Source: Mucidula mucida
Lineage: Eukaryota > Basidiomycota > Agaricomycetes > Agaricales > Physalacriaceae
Length of the DNA: 64,000 bases
Assembly (NCBI GenBank): GCA_015501055.1
Contig: JADNYV010000150.1
Coordinates: forward strand, 28,240-92,239
Direction: 5' to 3'
Below are positions 12,556 through 23,386 of the stretch, in pieces; positions within the stretch are counted from its first letter, which is position 1, and each line of letters opens with the position of its first letter. The notes under the pieces were generated by a model that had not been told where the DNA came from, searched no databases, and was given only the letters and a program-made list of their open reading frames with translations. A program made the position numbers and the translations under genes.

Positions 12556-13148
12556 ATGTCGTCCGCGGACAACAGTGCGTCTTCAAAATTGCTCATCCTC
12601 CTGATACTAATACAAAAGAATTCACAGCACATTGTTCTGTACGCGAAGTGTCAAAGACGTCGGACCCTTTAAGCGACGACCCATTTGTTTGCGAAGACGA
12701 GGATTTCAGACGTCGTACCGTCTTCAGCTCTCCTACTTCCCTGCGTTACAAACGCGATATCGATCTGACAAAAAAGCCCATATTCGCCCGCCATCCACTC
12801 TCGCCACCGGAAACATGTCAAGCAGCAATCATTCATTCCCTTCGTCGAGAGCTGAAAAGTGCGCGCTCATCAGAGAAAACTGCCCTACAGCGAGTGGCCA
12901 AGTTGGAGGAAGAGCTACGCCTTCGCACAGATGAAGGGTTCAGGAAGGTATTGAAAGAGAGAGACACTTTGAAGCGCCAGGAAAAGCTGTGGGAGAAGGA
13001 ATGTCAGCTGGTATTGGAGGAACTGCAAATGGTGAAACGAAGGTTATATGATGCAGAGTTGAGGTTGCTTACAATGGATACTGAGGAGTTTTCAGAACCT
13101 CAGTCGGAGGAAGATCCGGTAGCGCATGAGGCCGAGATAAAAGAGTAA
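12556..13148 (+). CDS. Small coiled-coil protein, unknown function
   Basis: The best model starts at ATG 12556 (MSSADNT), splices out a GT-AG intron at 12575-12627 in phase, and continues to the stop at 13146-13148, giving about 180 residues. The first third is acidic and Ser/Thr-rich (DDPFVCEDEDF). The second half is a heptad-rich helix of roughly 90 residues (KLEEELRLRTDEGF, KERDTLKRQEKLWEKE), and the C-terminus is acidic. No catalytic domain is visible. Proteins like this often act as adaptors, but that is inference. The alternative of an unspliced ORF starting further upstream at 12528 is possible, but its N-terminus looks less natural. Confidence 0.6.
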
Positions 13149-13230
13149 CGAGTTATAGTATTAGTCACCGTGACGAGGAACTGTTATTTACGCCACTCCT
13201 ACATATTCCAAAGCGTGCTCCTCGTTACCG

Positions 13231-13836
13231 TCACCCATCAGCTAGATGGCGTTCGGTATGTCCCACGCGCCCACTGTTCGATGAGATTACCATATTAACC
13301 GGCCATCCACTGCCTAAATTCTCTGCCGTAGAAGCCTGTAGTATACCAGTGGACGCGAGCGCGCCCAATTTATTAAAGACAGCGGTAGAGACGTCGCTGA
13401 TTCGCCTGCATAATTCTGCACCAAGGTTGCCTAAAAATAATGGGTAAATTGCGGGAGATTCGTACAGCAATGTACACGCACAGGCCAGTGGTCCAAGGAC
13501 GCGAAAACTAGGCACGTTCGTCAAGAGGAAGCATCCAATCAAGAAAATGCAGTCGCGATGGGGTGCGCTACCAAGTGCGCATTTATAGCATTCACAATCA
13601 TGACGCCAATCGGCATCGTCGATTAATCTGCGAACTAAATGCTCTGTCGCAGATGGAGTCATTCCCCGGAGAACGCCAAGAACATTCTCGACGATAGGCC
13701 TTGTGGTATCGTCCTGATCCTGGCGTAGAAAGGTCGCCACTGTTCCTTCCATGTCCTCCAGTTGAAGCTCTGATAGCAACATTTCCTCTGATCCGGGAAT
13801 TTTTGAATAGGAAGGAGGTTTTTCGAGTACAACCAT
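13231..13836 (-). CDS. Hypothetical protein, single exon, 201 residues
   Basis: An uninterrupted minus-strand frame starts at ATG 13836. The first 90 residues are acidic and helical (SELQLEDMEGTVATFL). A Cys-containing segment follows (ADWRHDCECYKCALGSAPHRDC), then two hydrophobic stretches (IFLIGCFLLTNVPSF and PLACACTLLYE) that could be membrane segments or a buried helical core. The CxCxxC...C spacing could bind metal. I do not recognise the family. It lies between a coiled-coil gene and the HAD dehalogenase gene. Confidence 0.55.
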   Translation of the reverse strand: MVVLEKPPSYSKIPGSEEMLLSELQLEDMEGTVATFLRQDQDDTTRPIVENVLGVLRGMTPSATEHLVRRLIDDADWRHDCECYKCALGSAPHRDCIFLIGCFLLTNVPSFRVLGPLACACTLLYESPAIYPLFLGNLGAELCRRISDVSTAVFNKLGALASTGILQASTAENLGSGWPVNMVISSNSGRVGHTERHLADG

Positions 13837-13987
13837 GACTGCGGTGGTGAGTGGTCAAAATGAATTCTTCGCACAATGAAGTGAAGAAGCCGCGCGCGCG
13901 AAAAGAAGGTCATGGGTGTTAAAGAAGAAGAAGATTTAGCTAAGAATAGTTGGCTCTCGATGGCATGGGCAATCGCACCAATGATAA

Positions 13988-15005
13988 TTAAACCTGCGCC
14001 GCAAACACATCTGCCAGCTCTGCTATGGAGTGAATAATGACATCGACGAAGCCTCCCTCCACTTTCGTCTTGACAGTGGACTCATGCTGCCTCTCTTCCC
14101 CGGAACGTGGAATGTACACAGTCTTCATGCCCACCTTGGCCGCCCCCTCGAGGTCATAGAGATGTGCCGCAACCATCACGCATTTCTCTGGATTCCCGTC
14201 GAGCGAGAGGTGGTGCATTGCCCCGAGGTAGACCGCTGCGTTTCTGGAAACAATTGGTCAGTGATTCATGAGATATGCGAAGGCAATGTGACACTTACGG
14301 CTTGTAAGAGGCGAACATCTCTGCCGAAAATACGATGTCCCATGGGAGGCTGGCGAATTTAGCCTGTAGTGAGAAAGAAAGTAAGCACTGACAAGGATAC
14401 GGTTTGAAGTTCACGCACCATATCCGCAAGCAAGCGGACGTTCCCGTTCGATAGCGAGCAGATGAGGACATGACGCTTCAATGCGTTGAGACCTAGGACA
14501 GAATCCGGCCATCCTGTCTCGCGAATGAGAATACTAGCGGCGAATTATAACCCAGATATGAACGTACCATGGAGGCGGTGCCATACCAAGTTGAGTTCAG
14601 CTCTCTGAGACTCATCTAAGATGGATCCAATATGCGACCAGCGAGGAGACGACAGCATCGAATCAAGGATCTAGGCAACGTTATTCATTGCTCAAGCATA
14701 ACACTAGGGTAATCATGCTCACGAACCTGTCTGTGCAGTTCGTCAACGCTTCTCGGTCCTTCTTCATTCGTGCCTTTGGCTATCCGCGCCCTATAGGTGG
14801 CGTCAGTACTAGTGTTATGGGACCGAAGATGGACGAACGTGTTCTCAAGATAACCCTTCCTCCATTCAATTGCGAATGCACTGTGCCAGTCAGAGTCGCC
14901 TTCTGGATTGGAAACCGGTAGCCGTTTCAGTTCTTCAACGACAGACCCATGCCAATCAACAACTGTTCCAAAGACGTCGAATAAGACCGCCTCTACACCG
15001 TCCAT
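13988..15005 (-). CDS. HAD superfamily type II haloacid dehalogenase-like hydrolase
   Basis: The predicted reaction is hydrolytic removal of halide from 2-haloacids, via an Asp ester intermediate. Minus strand, about five exons with in-phase GT-AG introns. Motif I is VLFDVFGTVVDWHGSV right after the start Met, with the nucleophile Asp in DVFGT. Motif II is the Ser in ICSLSNGN. Motif III is the Lys in FASYKPNAAVYLGA. Motif IV is MVAAHLYDLEGAAKVG. These are the L-2-haloacid dehalogenase subgroup signatures. The size, around 240-250 residues, fits the family. Many fungal members are annotated this way without a proven substrate, so only the enzyme class is confident. Confidence 0.88.
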
Positions 15006-15672
15006 GATGGGGAAGGACAGGGTATGAGTCAGAGATCGGGCCGGAGGCACTCAACGGGCCTCTTTCGGCAAAATTCGCCTTTTTCCTAACTCTCACAGTG
15101 CTTTCACAAGCACGACACCCGATAAGATATATTTGTCTTTGGAGAGCATTGTATCTTACGCTGCATTAGCATCGTGCCTTAAGAGCATCTCACCTTTCAG
15201 GACGATTCTATGCTGAACGCGCCGGTAGACACTGATGGTCATCCCACATGCAAGGATTGCTGAAATCGTCAGTGCGCGTGGTAGGTTATCTTTATTTTCT
15301 GACGGTTGTTGATGCATTTAGGCATGCGCGGTCTATCCAGTACCTTTCATGGAAGAAGGTGCAACCCATGAGTGTTCGGTGCCTTCGTTTCTGATGAATC
15401 CTCGTCCCCAGTTATCACCTGCGCCTATCACGCAGGTTTCTTGAACACCCAAGGCATGCTCTGTCCTTACAGCATGACTCCTATTCATCTTTGATCAGAA
15501 CATCATCACCTGGCATGTGCCTACCAACCGCCTCGAATGTCAAATGCATGTGTCGCATCTTATCTAGACTATCAGCATACTGATACTCCTCTATCAGAAC
15601 CCCGAAGTCCATCACCTGCCTGGACCTTATAACGCGCGCTCTACGCAATGCTGCGAATGAAGAACAAACACC
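15006..15672. other. Intergenic region between divergent genes
   Basis: This stretch separates the minus-strand dehalogenase from the plus-strand sedolisin and should hold both promoters. A TATA-like CTTATAACG lies near 15626-15634, about 40 bp upstream of the sedolisin ATG. Nothing else recognised. Confidence 0.4.
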
Positions 15673-17880
15673 ATGGGCGGTTCCAAGCTCGTCTCTCTCG
15701 CGGTAACTTTTGTACTGGCTTCATCTGCCGCATGGGCTCGTCCTACGCGCCGCGCTATGGCAGTGCATGAGCAGATATCTGGAGTCCCCGTTGGATTCGC
15801 CACAGCCAAGCCAGCGCCGACTTTTCCGAGGACACGATTACCCTTCGCATAGCCCTCGCACAGAACGACATGACTGGACTTGAGGAGGCCCTATACAGTG
15901 TCAGCACGCCCGGTAGTTCTGCTTACGGACAGTACCTCTCCAAGGCGGAGGTAGGACCGATACGCCTGATGATGCGATCAACGTGTGCTAATCAAAAATT
16001 TCTTCAATATAGGTCAAAGCGTTCGCGGAGCCTAAGGAGGGAGCGCTGGAAGCCGTCTCGGCGTGGCTTGCAGAAAACGATGTCCCCGACTCAGCATACA
16101 AGACCACTGGTGCCTTCGACGATTGGGTGAGCTTAACGCTCCCCGTCTCCCAGGCCAACGCGCTCTTCGACACCGCTTTTGCGCAGTATGTGCACGTTGA
16201 GAGTGGGGAGCGTATGATACGCACGCTGGAGTATTCTCTACCTGAGGACCTGTTCGAGTTTGTGGAGCTAGTGCACCCGACTACCTCGTTTGCGCGCATC
16301 TCTGGCGAGCCGCTTGTTGAGATCCCTGTGCCCGTGGCGAAAAGGGAGATCCGTTTGGATGAGAGGGCGAACCCTGCACCAAGTTCGTGCGCAACGGTCG
16401 TTACTCCGGCTTGTTTGCAGGCTCTGTATGCGATCCCGACCACTCCAGCGACGACCGACACGGAACTTGGTGTCTTGGGATTCATCGATCAATGGGCCAA
16501 TGTATGCTTTTTTCTGGTACAGGTTACCAACGCATCGCTGATTGTATTGGATAGCAAGCGGATTTGAAAAGCTTTTTGGCCGCGTTGAGGACCGATATCA
16601 ACTCTTCTACGGCGTTTACGCTTGAGACGCTTGATGGGGGACAAAATCCACAGGGAACTAACCAGGCTGGTGTCGAGGCGGTATGTGCAACGAAACTTAC
16701 CTGCGTCATCTGTTCTGACTGTATTATAGAACCTGGACATTCAGTACACTGTGGGTGTTGCTACAGGGGTACCGGTTGTTTTTATCTCTGTTGGCGACGA
16801 CAACACCGATGGCGTCAGCGGATTCATCGATGTATTCGATTACTTGACTGCAGAAGACGAGCCTCCGGCGGTAATATGTCTAGCAGCAGTAATCGAAGAT
16901 CGGGTACTCATATTGATTTGCTCTCAGGTCATCTCGACAAGTTATGGCTTCAATGAGCCAGAGCTATCCTCGTCTCTGTTGACGTATGAAGCTTCCTCTT
17001 TTTTCATATATCCCGGACTAACGATTACTAGACGGATGTGTAACGGCTATATGGCTCTCGGCGCTCGAGGAGTATCAATCCTATTCGCCTCAGGTATGTG
17101 TTCTTTGAAATTTTGGGGTTTATGCCTCACAGTCCTCCAGGCGACGGCGGTGTTTCCGGAGTACAGAGCCAATCCTGCACGACCTTTGTCGCCGAATTCC
17201 CCTCCGGATGTCCGTACCAAACCTCTGTCGGCGCTACCACCGGTGTGACCGAGGTTGTCGCCACCTTCACGGGTGGTGGCTTCTCCAACTTCTTCGCTCG
17301 CCCATCATACCAGGACGCAGACGTGTCTGCCTACCTCACTACTCTAGGGTCGACGTATAGCGGCAAGTATAATGCTAGCGGACGAGGATTCCCTGATATT
17401 GCCGCGCAGGGACAGAGGTTGGAGATCTTCTACCAAGGCTCGTCAGGGCTTGTCAGCGGGACGAGCGCCAGCACGCCGATTTTTGCGAGTGTGATTAGTT
17501 TGATTAATGATCGGCTGGTGGCGGCGGGGAAGCCGGTGCTTGGGTTCTTGAATCCTTTGTCAGTGTTCCTCGGTTTTCTCGACATTGAAGGAAATACTAA
17601 TGATGTTGGTGGTTAGCATTTACGCCAATCCACAAGCTTTCTTTGACATTACGAGTGGTTCAAATCCTGGGTGTACGCTTCTGTATTTCGGTCGCGTTCT
17701 TTTGGAGACTGACTTCGCTACTACAGGCAATACGAATGGATTCTCAGCGGGAACTGGATGGGATCCTGTATGTCGATTTCGTCTCCGCATTGCGTGTACT
17801 CGATATCACTAACACACGATTAGACGACCGGTCTTGGAACACCCAACTTTGACGCGTTATTGACTGCTGCTGGTTTGTAA
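15673..17880 (+). CDS. Sedolisin-family serine-carboxyl peptidase (S53), one apparent frame break
   Basis: A secreted acid protease with a signal peptide (MGGSKLVSLAVTFVLASSAAWA), a pro-domain (LRIALAQNDMTGLEEALYSVSTPGS..YGQYLSK) and a catalytic domain over about nine exons. The Glu and Asp of the triad sit in VEA-NLDIQY across an intron near 16680-16745. The oxyanion Asp lies in LFASGDGGVSG. The Ser is in SGTSASTP at about 17455-17475, and the Ca-site segments DITSGSNPGC and GTGWDP follow near the C-terminus. The reading frame breaks once, at about 15811-15830, between GFATAKPA and the pro-domain (cttttcc run), where one base seems missing. Apart from that the gene looks complete, so this could be a sequence error or a very recent loss. 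Confidence 0.85.
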
Positions 17881-18253
17881 CTATTGTAAACAGAAGGGAT
17901 TTAATGCTTGTGTGTATGCTACGATATGTACATGTTTGGAGCGTAGCTTCGTGGGTCAGAAAGAGCACCAACGTGAGGAGAATCGGTAGTAATGCTATCG
18001 TGATCATAGGCAAGTCTCGACGCCTATGATGGTCGGGTGTGATTGGAATATAAATACAGCCTCTAGCAAGCGCAATACTAGAAGCTACCGGCTTTCTGCC
18101 AATATTCCAAATAAGCAAGGAGCCGAGACGATATTGGAGGAGGGACATACGACAGCCAGATCTAGGTGGCGTCAGAAACGCTACCAGTCAACCTCTCGTC
18201 TTCGCACATCATACGTTCCCATTCACAACACTCGTACGCAAGCTAAAGAGTGA

Positions 18254-19345
18254 TTATCCACCAACAACTTGCGCCGCCTCGAAATGACAACATACCTGTA
18301 ACCGTTGCTGAATATGCTCTGCTCTTTCCCGGACGAACATCTCAAAGTTCCTTGCCGCAAAAGCAGAAGCAGAACCGGCGAGGCCGAAGAACACCTCTGG
18401 GTGCTCCATGGCTATGCGCCATTGCATGGCAGCGACATCGGGTTTCCAGTAATACTTTCGGTAGGCTTCGATCATGTAGTTATCGGTATTCATGTCTCTG
18501 CCAAAAGCCGGCTGAAGGATACAGTTCTTAGACTTGTCTTTATCTGGATCATATTCATGCGTTGAGTGAGGTTGGGGAGACAAAGGGAGAGAGGGGACGT
18601 ACCCGAAGGCACGAGGAATGGTAACACTGCATCTGAAGCAAACGGGATCTCCTTGCGCAGCATATCTCTGGTTCCGGAGCAACATACAAGGCTAAGAGCA
18701 TTGAGTAAGATGAGGCAGAGAGAATGGAGTTATGAAGTTGCACTGACTTTGTCTTCAGGCAATTTGCACAGATACGTTTTCCCAAGGAGTACAGAGTGGT
18801 GAGTCTCTTGCTTTTACCGGGACCGCAAATCTACATCGCGATGAGAGAAGTAATGAGGGATATCAGGAAGCATACATGGCAGTAATCGTCACAAAAGAAC
18901 AACTTCGCCCATTGGAATTCGGTCAAATCAGGGGGTGGCGCGGGAATAGGAACGCGTTCATTCGCCCTCGCCGTCTCCCACAATGTCGTGGACCTAAGAG
19001 ATGCATCAGTGATTATGTAGTATAATTGCCGACAGAGAAAAATGATAGCGAGTAGATCCTTAGGCGTCAGATTTAACAAAATCTGTTTCGTTTGGCGTTA
19101 GAACTCAATGAAGAACACAACCCGAGGAGAAGACTGACCTCCATAATAAGTTCCACGGGAAGTTGACACAAGGCGTTGATACCATACACCTGCGTCTTCC
19201 TCTGTTTACCGCGGTGTTTGGTTTTCAATAGTTTGGGGACCGGTCGAATAACGCTGGAGCTGGGTTCGTTGTTGTCGTTCCAGGAGAGTAAGGCAGACAT
19301 GGATTCATATGATGCAGCTTGAGGGAGATTCGAGGGTGTGGACAT
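18254..19345 (-). CDS. F-box protein with Cys-pair (zinc-like) region
   Basis: A probable substrate-recognition subunit of an SCF ubiquitin ligase. Minus strand, about four exons. A disordered start (MSTPSNLPQAASYESMSALL) is followed by the F-box QLPVELIMEV joined to LLNLTPKDLLAIIFLCRQLY. Next come the conserved TTLWETARANERVP.PAPPPDLTEFQWAKLFF and CHVC / ICANCLK Cys pairs, a region seen in many basidiomycete F-box proteins. The later part holds YMIEAYRKYYWKPDV and an Arg/Glu-rich helix (FVRERAEHIQQRL). The 3' end is uncertain: a GTATG donor after HIQQRLQ suggests one more exon below 18254. Confidence 0.7.
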
Positions 19346-20654
19346 GGTGATGGTGCAAGTCAAGCTATTGTTCGAGCACGTGATGAAGCGAACGCGTTTT
19401 TATAAGGCCCTCATTGTCGGCACATGACCGTACGGAGACAAAGGTTCTCTGAACCCGACGGCAACCAATGCTGTGCATATGCTCCAAAAAGGCTTTCAAT
19501 CAAATCTTGGTCTGTTCGTGCTGTGACCAGTCAATTTTTTTGTCGTAGCGACTTGACTTGCTCGGACCTCTGGAGAATGTTTTTAAAGATGATGACGGCG
19601 AACAATGGATCTTCTTACCTGGCCGAAACAGCGTGTTTTACCAAGGGCCGATTGTCATCAGTGGCCTGGACGCCCTGCATTCTGTGGCGAAAGTCCTTTC
19701 GTGAGCATGGCCATAGGTCCGTCGTCTGATAGGCGATGATAAGCATCCTTGGAGAAACGAATCAATCGACAATCAAGTGCGTCGTTTGGGAGGGGGCCGC
19801 CGTCTTGGAAAGTGTCTGACCAATTATTTCTTAGCTCGACTGTAGCGACACGGAGGGAGAGATCAGGAAAGGTCATCGCCCTAGGTCTACTTGATAAGCG
19901 CTCTACTGTTTGCGAGGACTTTCCCTTTGCAGTCGGAACATATGTGAATCTAGAACAGTGATTAGTGACACGAGTGGCTCACCGACGCGGCGTTCGGCGC
20001 TGCACCATTTCTCGAAAGGAGAGGCCATCAAAACGTTACTAGTCATGTTATAAAGTTCCCAGTTGGTTACGTGCTTTGATGGCCCACATCTGTTTGACGC
20101 AATGTTCGTTCGACGTCCAAGATGAGCGTAAAAAACAAGGTGCTCAACCACATAACGTGACGAATCCATTTTAGCAAGCCGCCCCTAACTCGACGAAGCT
20201 TGGCTTAAACGGTCACCACTTTTGTTTATGGTACAGGAGCAGTGGAGTCACCATGTAGGCCATTTCATTGATTCTATTCAAATTCTCAGATCTTCCGAAA
20301 TAGTTCTGATCCAACCAACATGTTTTCCTTCGTGTATCCTGGCCATCCGTAGGGTACCTTGGCGATAAGCAGGAGCTTGTCCATCAGGAGCTCACAAAAA
20401 GCGTACCATTCCTCCGCTCAAACGAAGCTAATGCCCGTCTATGGAATCGTTTCTGGCTTCTGTGTCATTTGACGCCTCATTCAGCTGATGGTGGGAAAAC
20501 TGACATGGAGCTGACCTTGCCATAAGCGCCCAGAACCTTCGACGTCGCCTACAACCTTTGTCGTCGTCTTCAGGCGCCCGCGCCGTTTACTGGTACGTCT
20601 CCACACTAGAATTGTCATGAATCTATTCCGACGTCGTCTCTCATAGCTCACCTC
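19346..20654. other. Weakly coding region; possible minus-strand gene at about 19660-20169
   Basis: A minus-strand frame starting near 20169 (MDSSRYVVEHLVFYAHLG, then NWELYNMTSNVLMASPFEKWCSAERRVG with a GTGAG donor) and a second frame near 19700-19876 (MTFPDLSLRVATVELRNNW) could be two exons of one unknown protein. No family is recognised and the join is not certain. The rest shows nothing. Confidence 0.3.
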
Positions 20655-22334
20655 ATGGCTCATCGCTGTAATCACTGTCAATCTACATGCATTGGGTACC
20701 GAACAAGCGAGCCGAAACCCTCCCCCGATATCGCGCAGTTGATGACGACAAACGATCCTCCTTCTGAGAGTCAAGAGGAGGAGTTTAGAAGGATCCGTGT
20801 TGATGGTGTGAAGCGTTTAGCGGAGCTCGAGGCAATCATTGGAGAGTTGCAGCAGGCTCTGGAGGGCGTGATGGCTGAACGAGATGCACTGGCGTGGAAG
20901 GTGGAGCACCATCGCCTGGTGCTCAATCCCGTCCGTCGACTTCCCGCCGACATTCTTCGCGAAATTTTCCTCTTCGCGTGCGCGCGCAAATTTGAACATC
21001 CCTCCCACTTCTATCTCATTCCGCCGACCTTCCTCGCTGCGGTGTGTCGCTCGTGGAATCATATTGTTGTGACGTTCCCGCAACTTTGGCGTCAATGCAA
21101 ATTTGTGCTTCCCTGCGAGGACAGGTCTCCGCTTGGACTTGGATACAGCTGTCACACAGCAGAGAGTGCACTTATGTCGTACAATGCAAATAACGCATAC
21201 TGGCTATCAGGAGTGTGCATTTCTCGCTCTGCTCTATGCCCTCTCTTGCTGGATTTACGTCTGGACGATAACCTCTCCTACTCCAACCTTGCTTATCCTT
21301 ATCTTATGAGCATTTCGAGTCGCATCCAACGACTTCGACTCACAACCACCGAGCTAAAGCTCTTACAAAGCCCGCCGTTTCGACATTTCGTGAACAGTCT
21401 AACCACACTGTTGGAGATGGAGTTATGCACGGGTGCTATTCGTCATACCCCGTTAGCTGCCCTCTCATTTCCACGCACTCTCCGATATCTCATCATCACC
21501 CCCTATGATGCCTTTTCCACCCGAGAAGTCGACTTCAACTGGGACAACCTGGAGAGTCTTGTTCTCCGAACCGGTTATCTTGGGTATAACGCTGTATCAA
21601 TCCGCGCCATTCTCATTATTCTCGCCAAAGTGCACCACCTTCGGCATCTCACCCTCTCTGCTGACTGGGATGCCGGATACATCGAGGCGAAGAAAGGACC
21701 TCGCGTTACTAACGACGGCTTGACAACCATTGCGCATTTGACGGAGCTGGTCATCGAGAGCTGCCCGGTGTCCATCTACGATGTGCTGGCTAATATTTCC
21801 ACTCCGTCTCTGGATCGCTTGGTGATCAGAGGTAATCTACACGAGATGTTACCACACGTCGAAAACATGCTTCAGAAATCGGGTTGTACCTTGCGGCATC
21901 TTACTTTGCATAGCATCGGAGGTGAACGAGGCCCCTTTGGCACTATTAATGCCGTGAACTCCTTCATACGCCGGTGTGTTTTAGTTTGGGAGTTATCGAT
22001 TCTAGGCATCCGTGTTTGCACAGAATCTATCACAGGGCTTCTTCGCTCCCTTGAATCCGTTCGCCAACTACGCGTCCTCGCGCTTGACATATCTTATGTA
22101 CGCGACTTGCATACCACCACCGTAGCCGACGGAATTCTGGAATTTTTGGAGTCTCGCCGGAGACCCACCGACACGTCCAGTATGGACTTGGAGTCATTTA
22201 CGCTGCACGCACCATCTGCTGAAGAAGTATTTGGCTTCACGGATGTACAGTGCCAGCGCGTTAAGGCACTGCGTGCCTCCGGTCTGCTACTCTATATCTG
22301 TCAATATGCTGAAAACGATCCTAGAATGTATTAA
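20655..22334 (+). CDS. F-box-like / leucine-rich type protein (559 residues)
   Basis: Single-exon gene. After a Cys-containing N-terminus comes a short coiled coil (RRIRVDGVKRLAELEAIIGELQQ and on), then the F-box-like core LNPVRRLPADILREIFLFAC ... AVCRSWNHIVVTFPQLW at about residues 93-155. The remaining 400 residues contain irregular Leu-rich repeats (LRYLIITPYD, LESLVLRTGYL, LRHLTLSADWD, LDRLVIRGNL) typical of fungal F-box proteins that feed targets to SCF ligases. It ends with YAENDPRMY. Paralogs with the same N-terminal layout and the same ending lie at 58085-59761 (intact), 52649-54291 and 60017-61142 (broken). The start could be the internal Met at codon 30, which matches the paralogs better. 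Confidence 0.85.
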   Translation: MAHRCNHCQSTCIGYRTSEPKPSPDIAQLMTTNDPPSESQEEEFRRIRVDGVKRLAELEAIIGELQQALEGVMAERDALAWKVEHHRLVLNPVRRLPADILREIFLFACARKFEHPSHFYLIPPTFLAAVCRSWNHIVVTFPQLWRQCKFVLPCEDRSPLGLGYSCHTAESALMSYNANNAYWLSGVCISRSALCPLLLDLRLDDNLSYSNLAYPYLMSISSRIQRLRLTTTELKLLQSPPFRHFVNSLTTLLEMELCTGAIRHTPLAALSFPRTLRYLIITPYDAFSTREVDFNWDNLESLVLRTGYLGYNAVSIRAILIILAKVHHLRHLTLSADWDAGYIEAKKGPRVTNDGLTTIAHLTELVIESCPVSIYDVLANISTPSLDRLVIRGNLHEMLPHVENMLQKSGCTLRHLTLHSIGGERGPFGTINAVNSFIRRCVLVWELSILGIRVCTESITGLLRSLESVRQLRVLALDISYVRDLHTTTVADGILEFLESRRRPTDTSSMDLESFTLHAPSAEEVFGFTDVQCQRVKALRASGLLLYICQYAENDPRMY

Positions 22335-23386
22335 ATAGTATTTACGGTAGCCTGTGTCGTGCTCATGTCAAATCGTAGTGATAAAGTATTTATTTCTTGT
22401 GCATGGCTGCCGGGTCTACCGTTGGACGTACACGGTTAGTTTTATCTGTCGTGTTTCTTTGAAGATGACCACGTTTTCTTTGAACCACCAACGTTCTCAC
22501 GGTCTCGACTTGAACCAATATCAGACAAAGATACACAGATTTGAATTCATCGACGACTCTCTATTAAGTTTTCCGGAACCAATTGGTGATGTGTGTTGAT
22601 TCGTTCCCCCCGCCCAGAACGGCAGCGCTTCCGCCCTCAGTGTCATCACCACTGACCATTGCCTAACTTTTAGCTGAGGTGCGTCGACTACTGTACGTAA
22701 CATGATATTTATTTTCTTCCGTATCAGGCCTGGAGGCTCACAACCTGGCAATCCAGAAAAAAGGAAGCACTGTCAATCGGATATAACACTTTCAGAGGAA
22801 ACGTGAAGGAATTTGAGTGTGGCGTACTCTATGATTCTCACATCTGAACTCTAATTCTTATCCGCTATCTCCAAGCTGTGAAGGTTCTGGGTGTGAATGG
22901 TTAGGCAAAATGTCACTGTCAATCATGAAAGTTGCTCAATGTGGCGGTCGGAGCCTTTGCCGAAGAACAGCCGAGTTGCTTCGGCAATCGCCGGTCGTCT
23001 CGTGTATTCCAACCACCATGTCTGGCCATTCTCTTTCACCTGAATGCGCGCGCAAAGGGCAACGCTACCGTCCACTGCTACCCAGCATCCCTTGAGTTCA
23101 TTCGGAATATACAACGCGGGTCGGGCCATGAAAAATGACGCGCCTAGACGCGATTTTGGCAGCCCAGAATGGGTATGTTTCGACAAGTTAACTCTTCTCC
23201 GTTTTCTTTGATCTTACTGCTTCTTCAGCACCGACCATGCGCGCCTTTCGCGCCCTTTCCTTGCGGGTTATTACGGCCATTGTCAGGGCCAAGCGTGATG
23301 ACGCATCGTGGGACCCACATTGCCTTTGACTTGCAGTACGGCACCACCACCATCACAGCACTTGACAAACGCCACCAAAATCGATA
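22335..23386. other. Intergenic region with a possible short minus-strand coding relic at 22923-23186
   Basis: The minus strand reads SRLGASFFMARPALYIPNE...SVALCARIQVKENGQTWWLEY for about 85 codons. A weaker relative of the first half lies at about 26430-26520 on the same strand, sharing CCCTTTGCGCGCGCA and ATCGCGTCTAGG. It may be the remains of a repeated gene or element. The rest holds nothing recognised. Confidence 0.35.

Noticed and set aside
11989..12604. Overlapping plus and minus frames of 88-131 codons near 12.0-12.6 kb
   Set aside because: The frames contradict each other and lack splice partners; only the downstream coiled-coil gene is supported.
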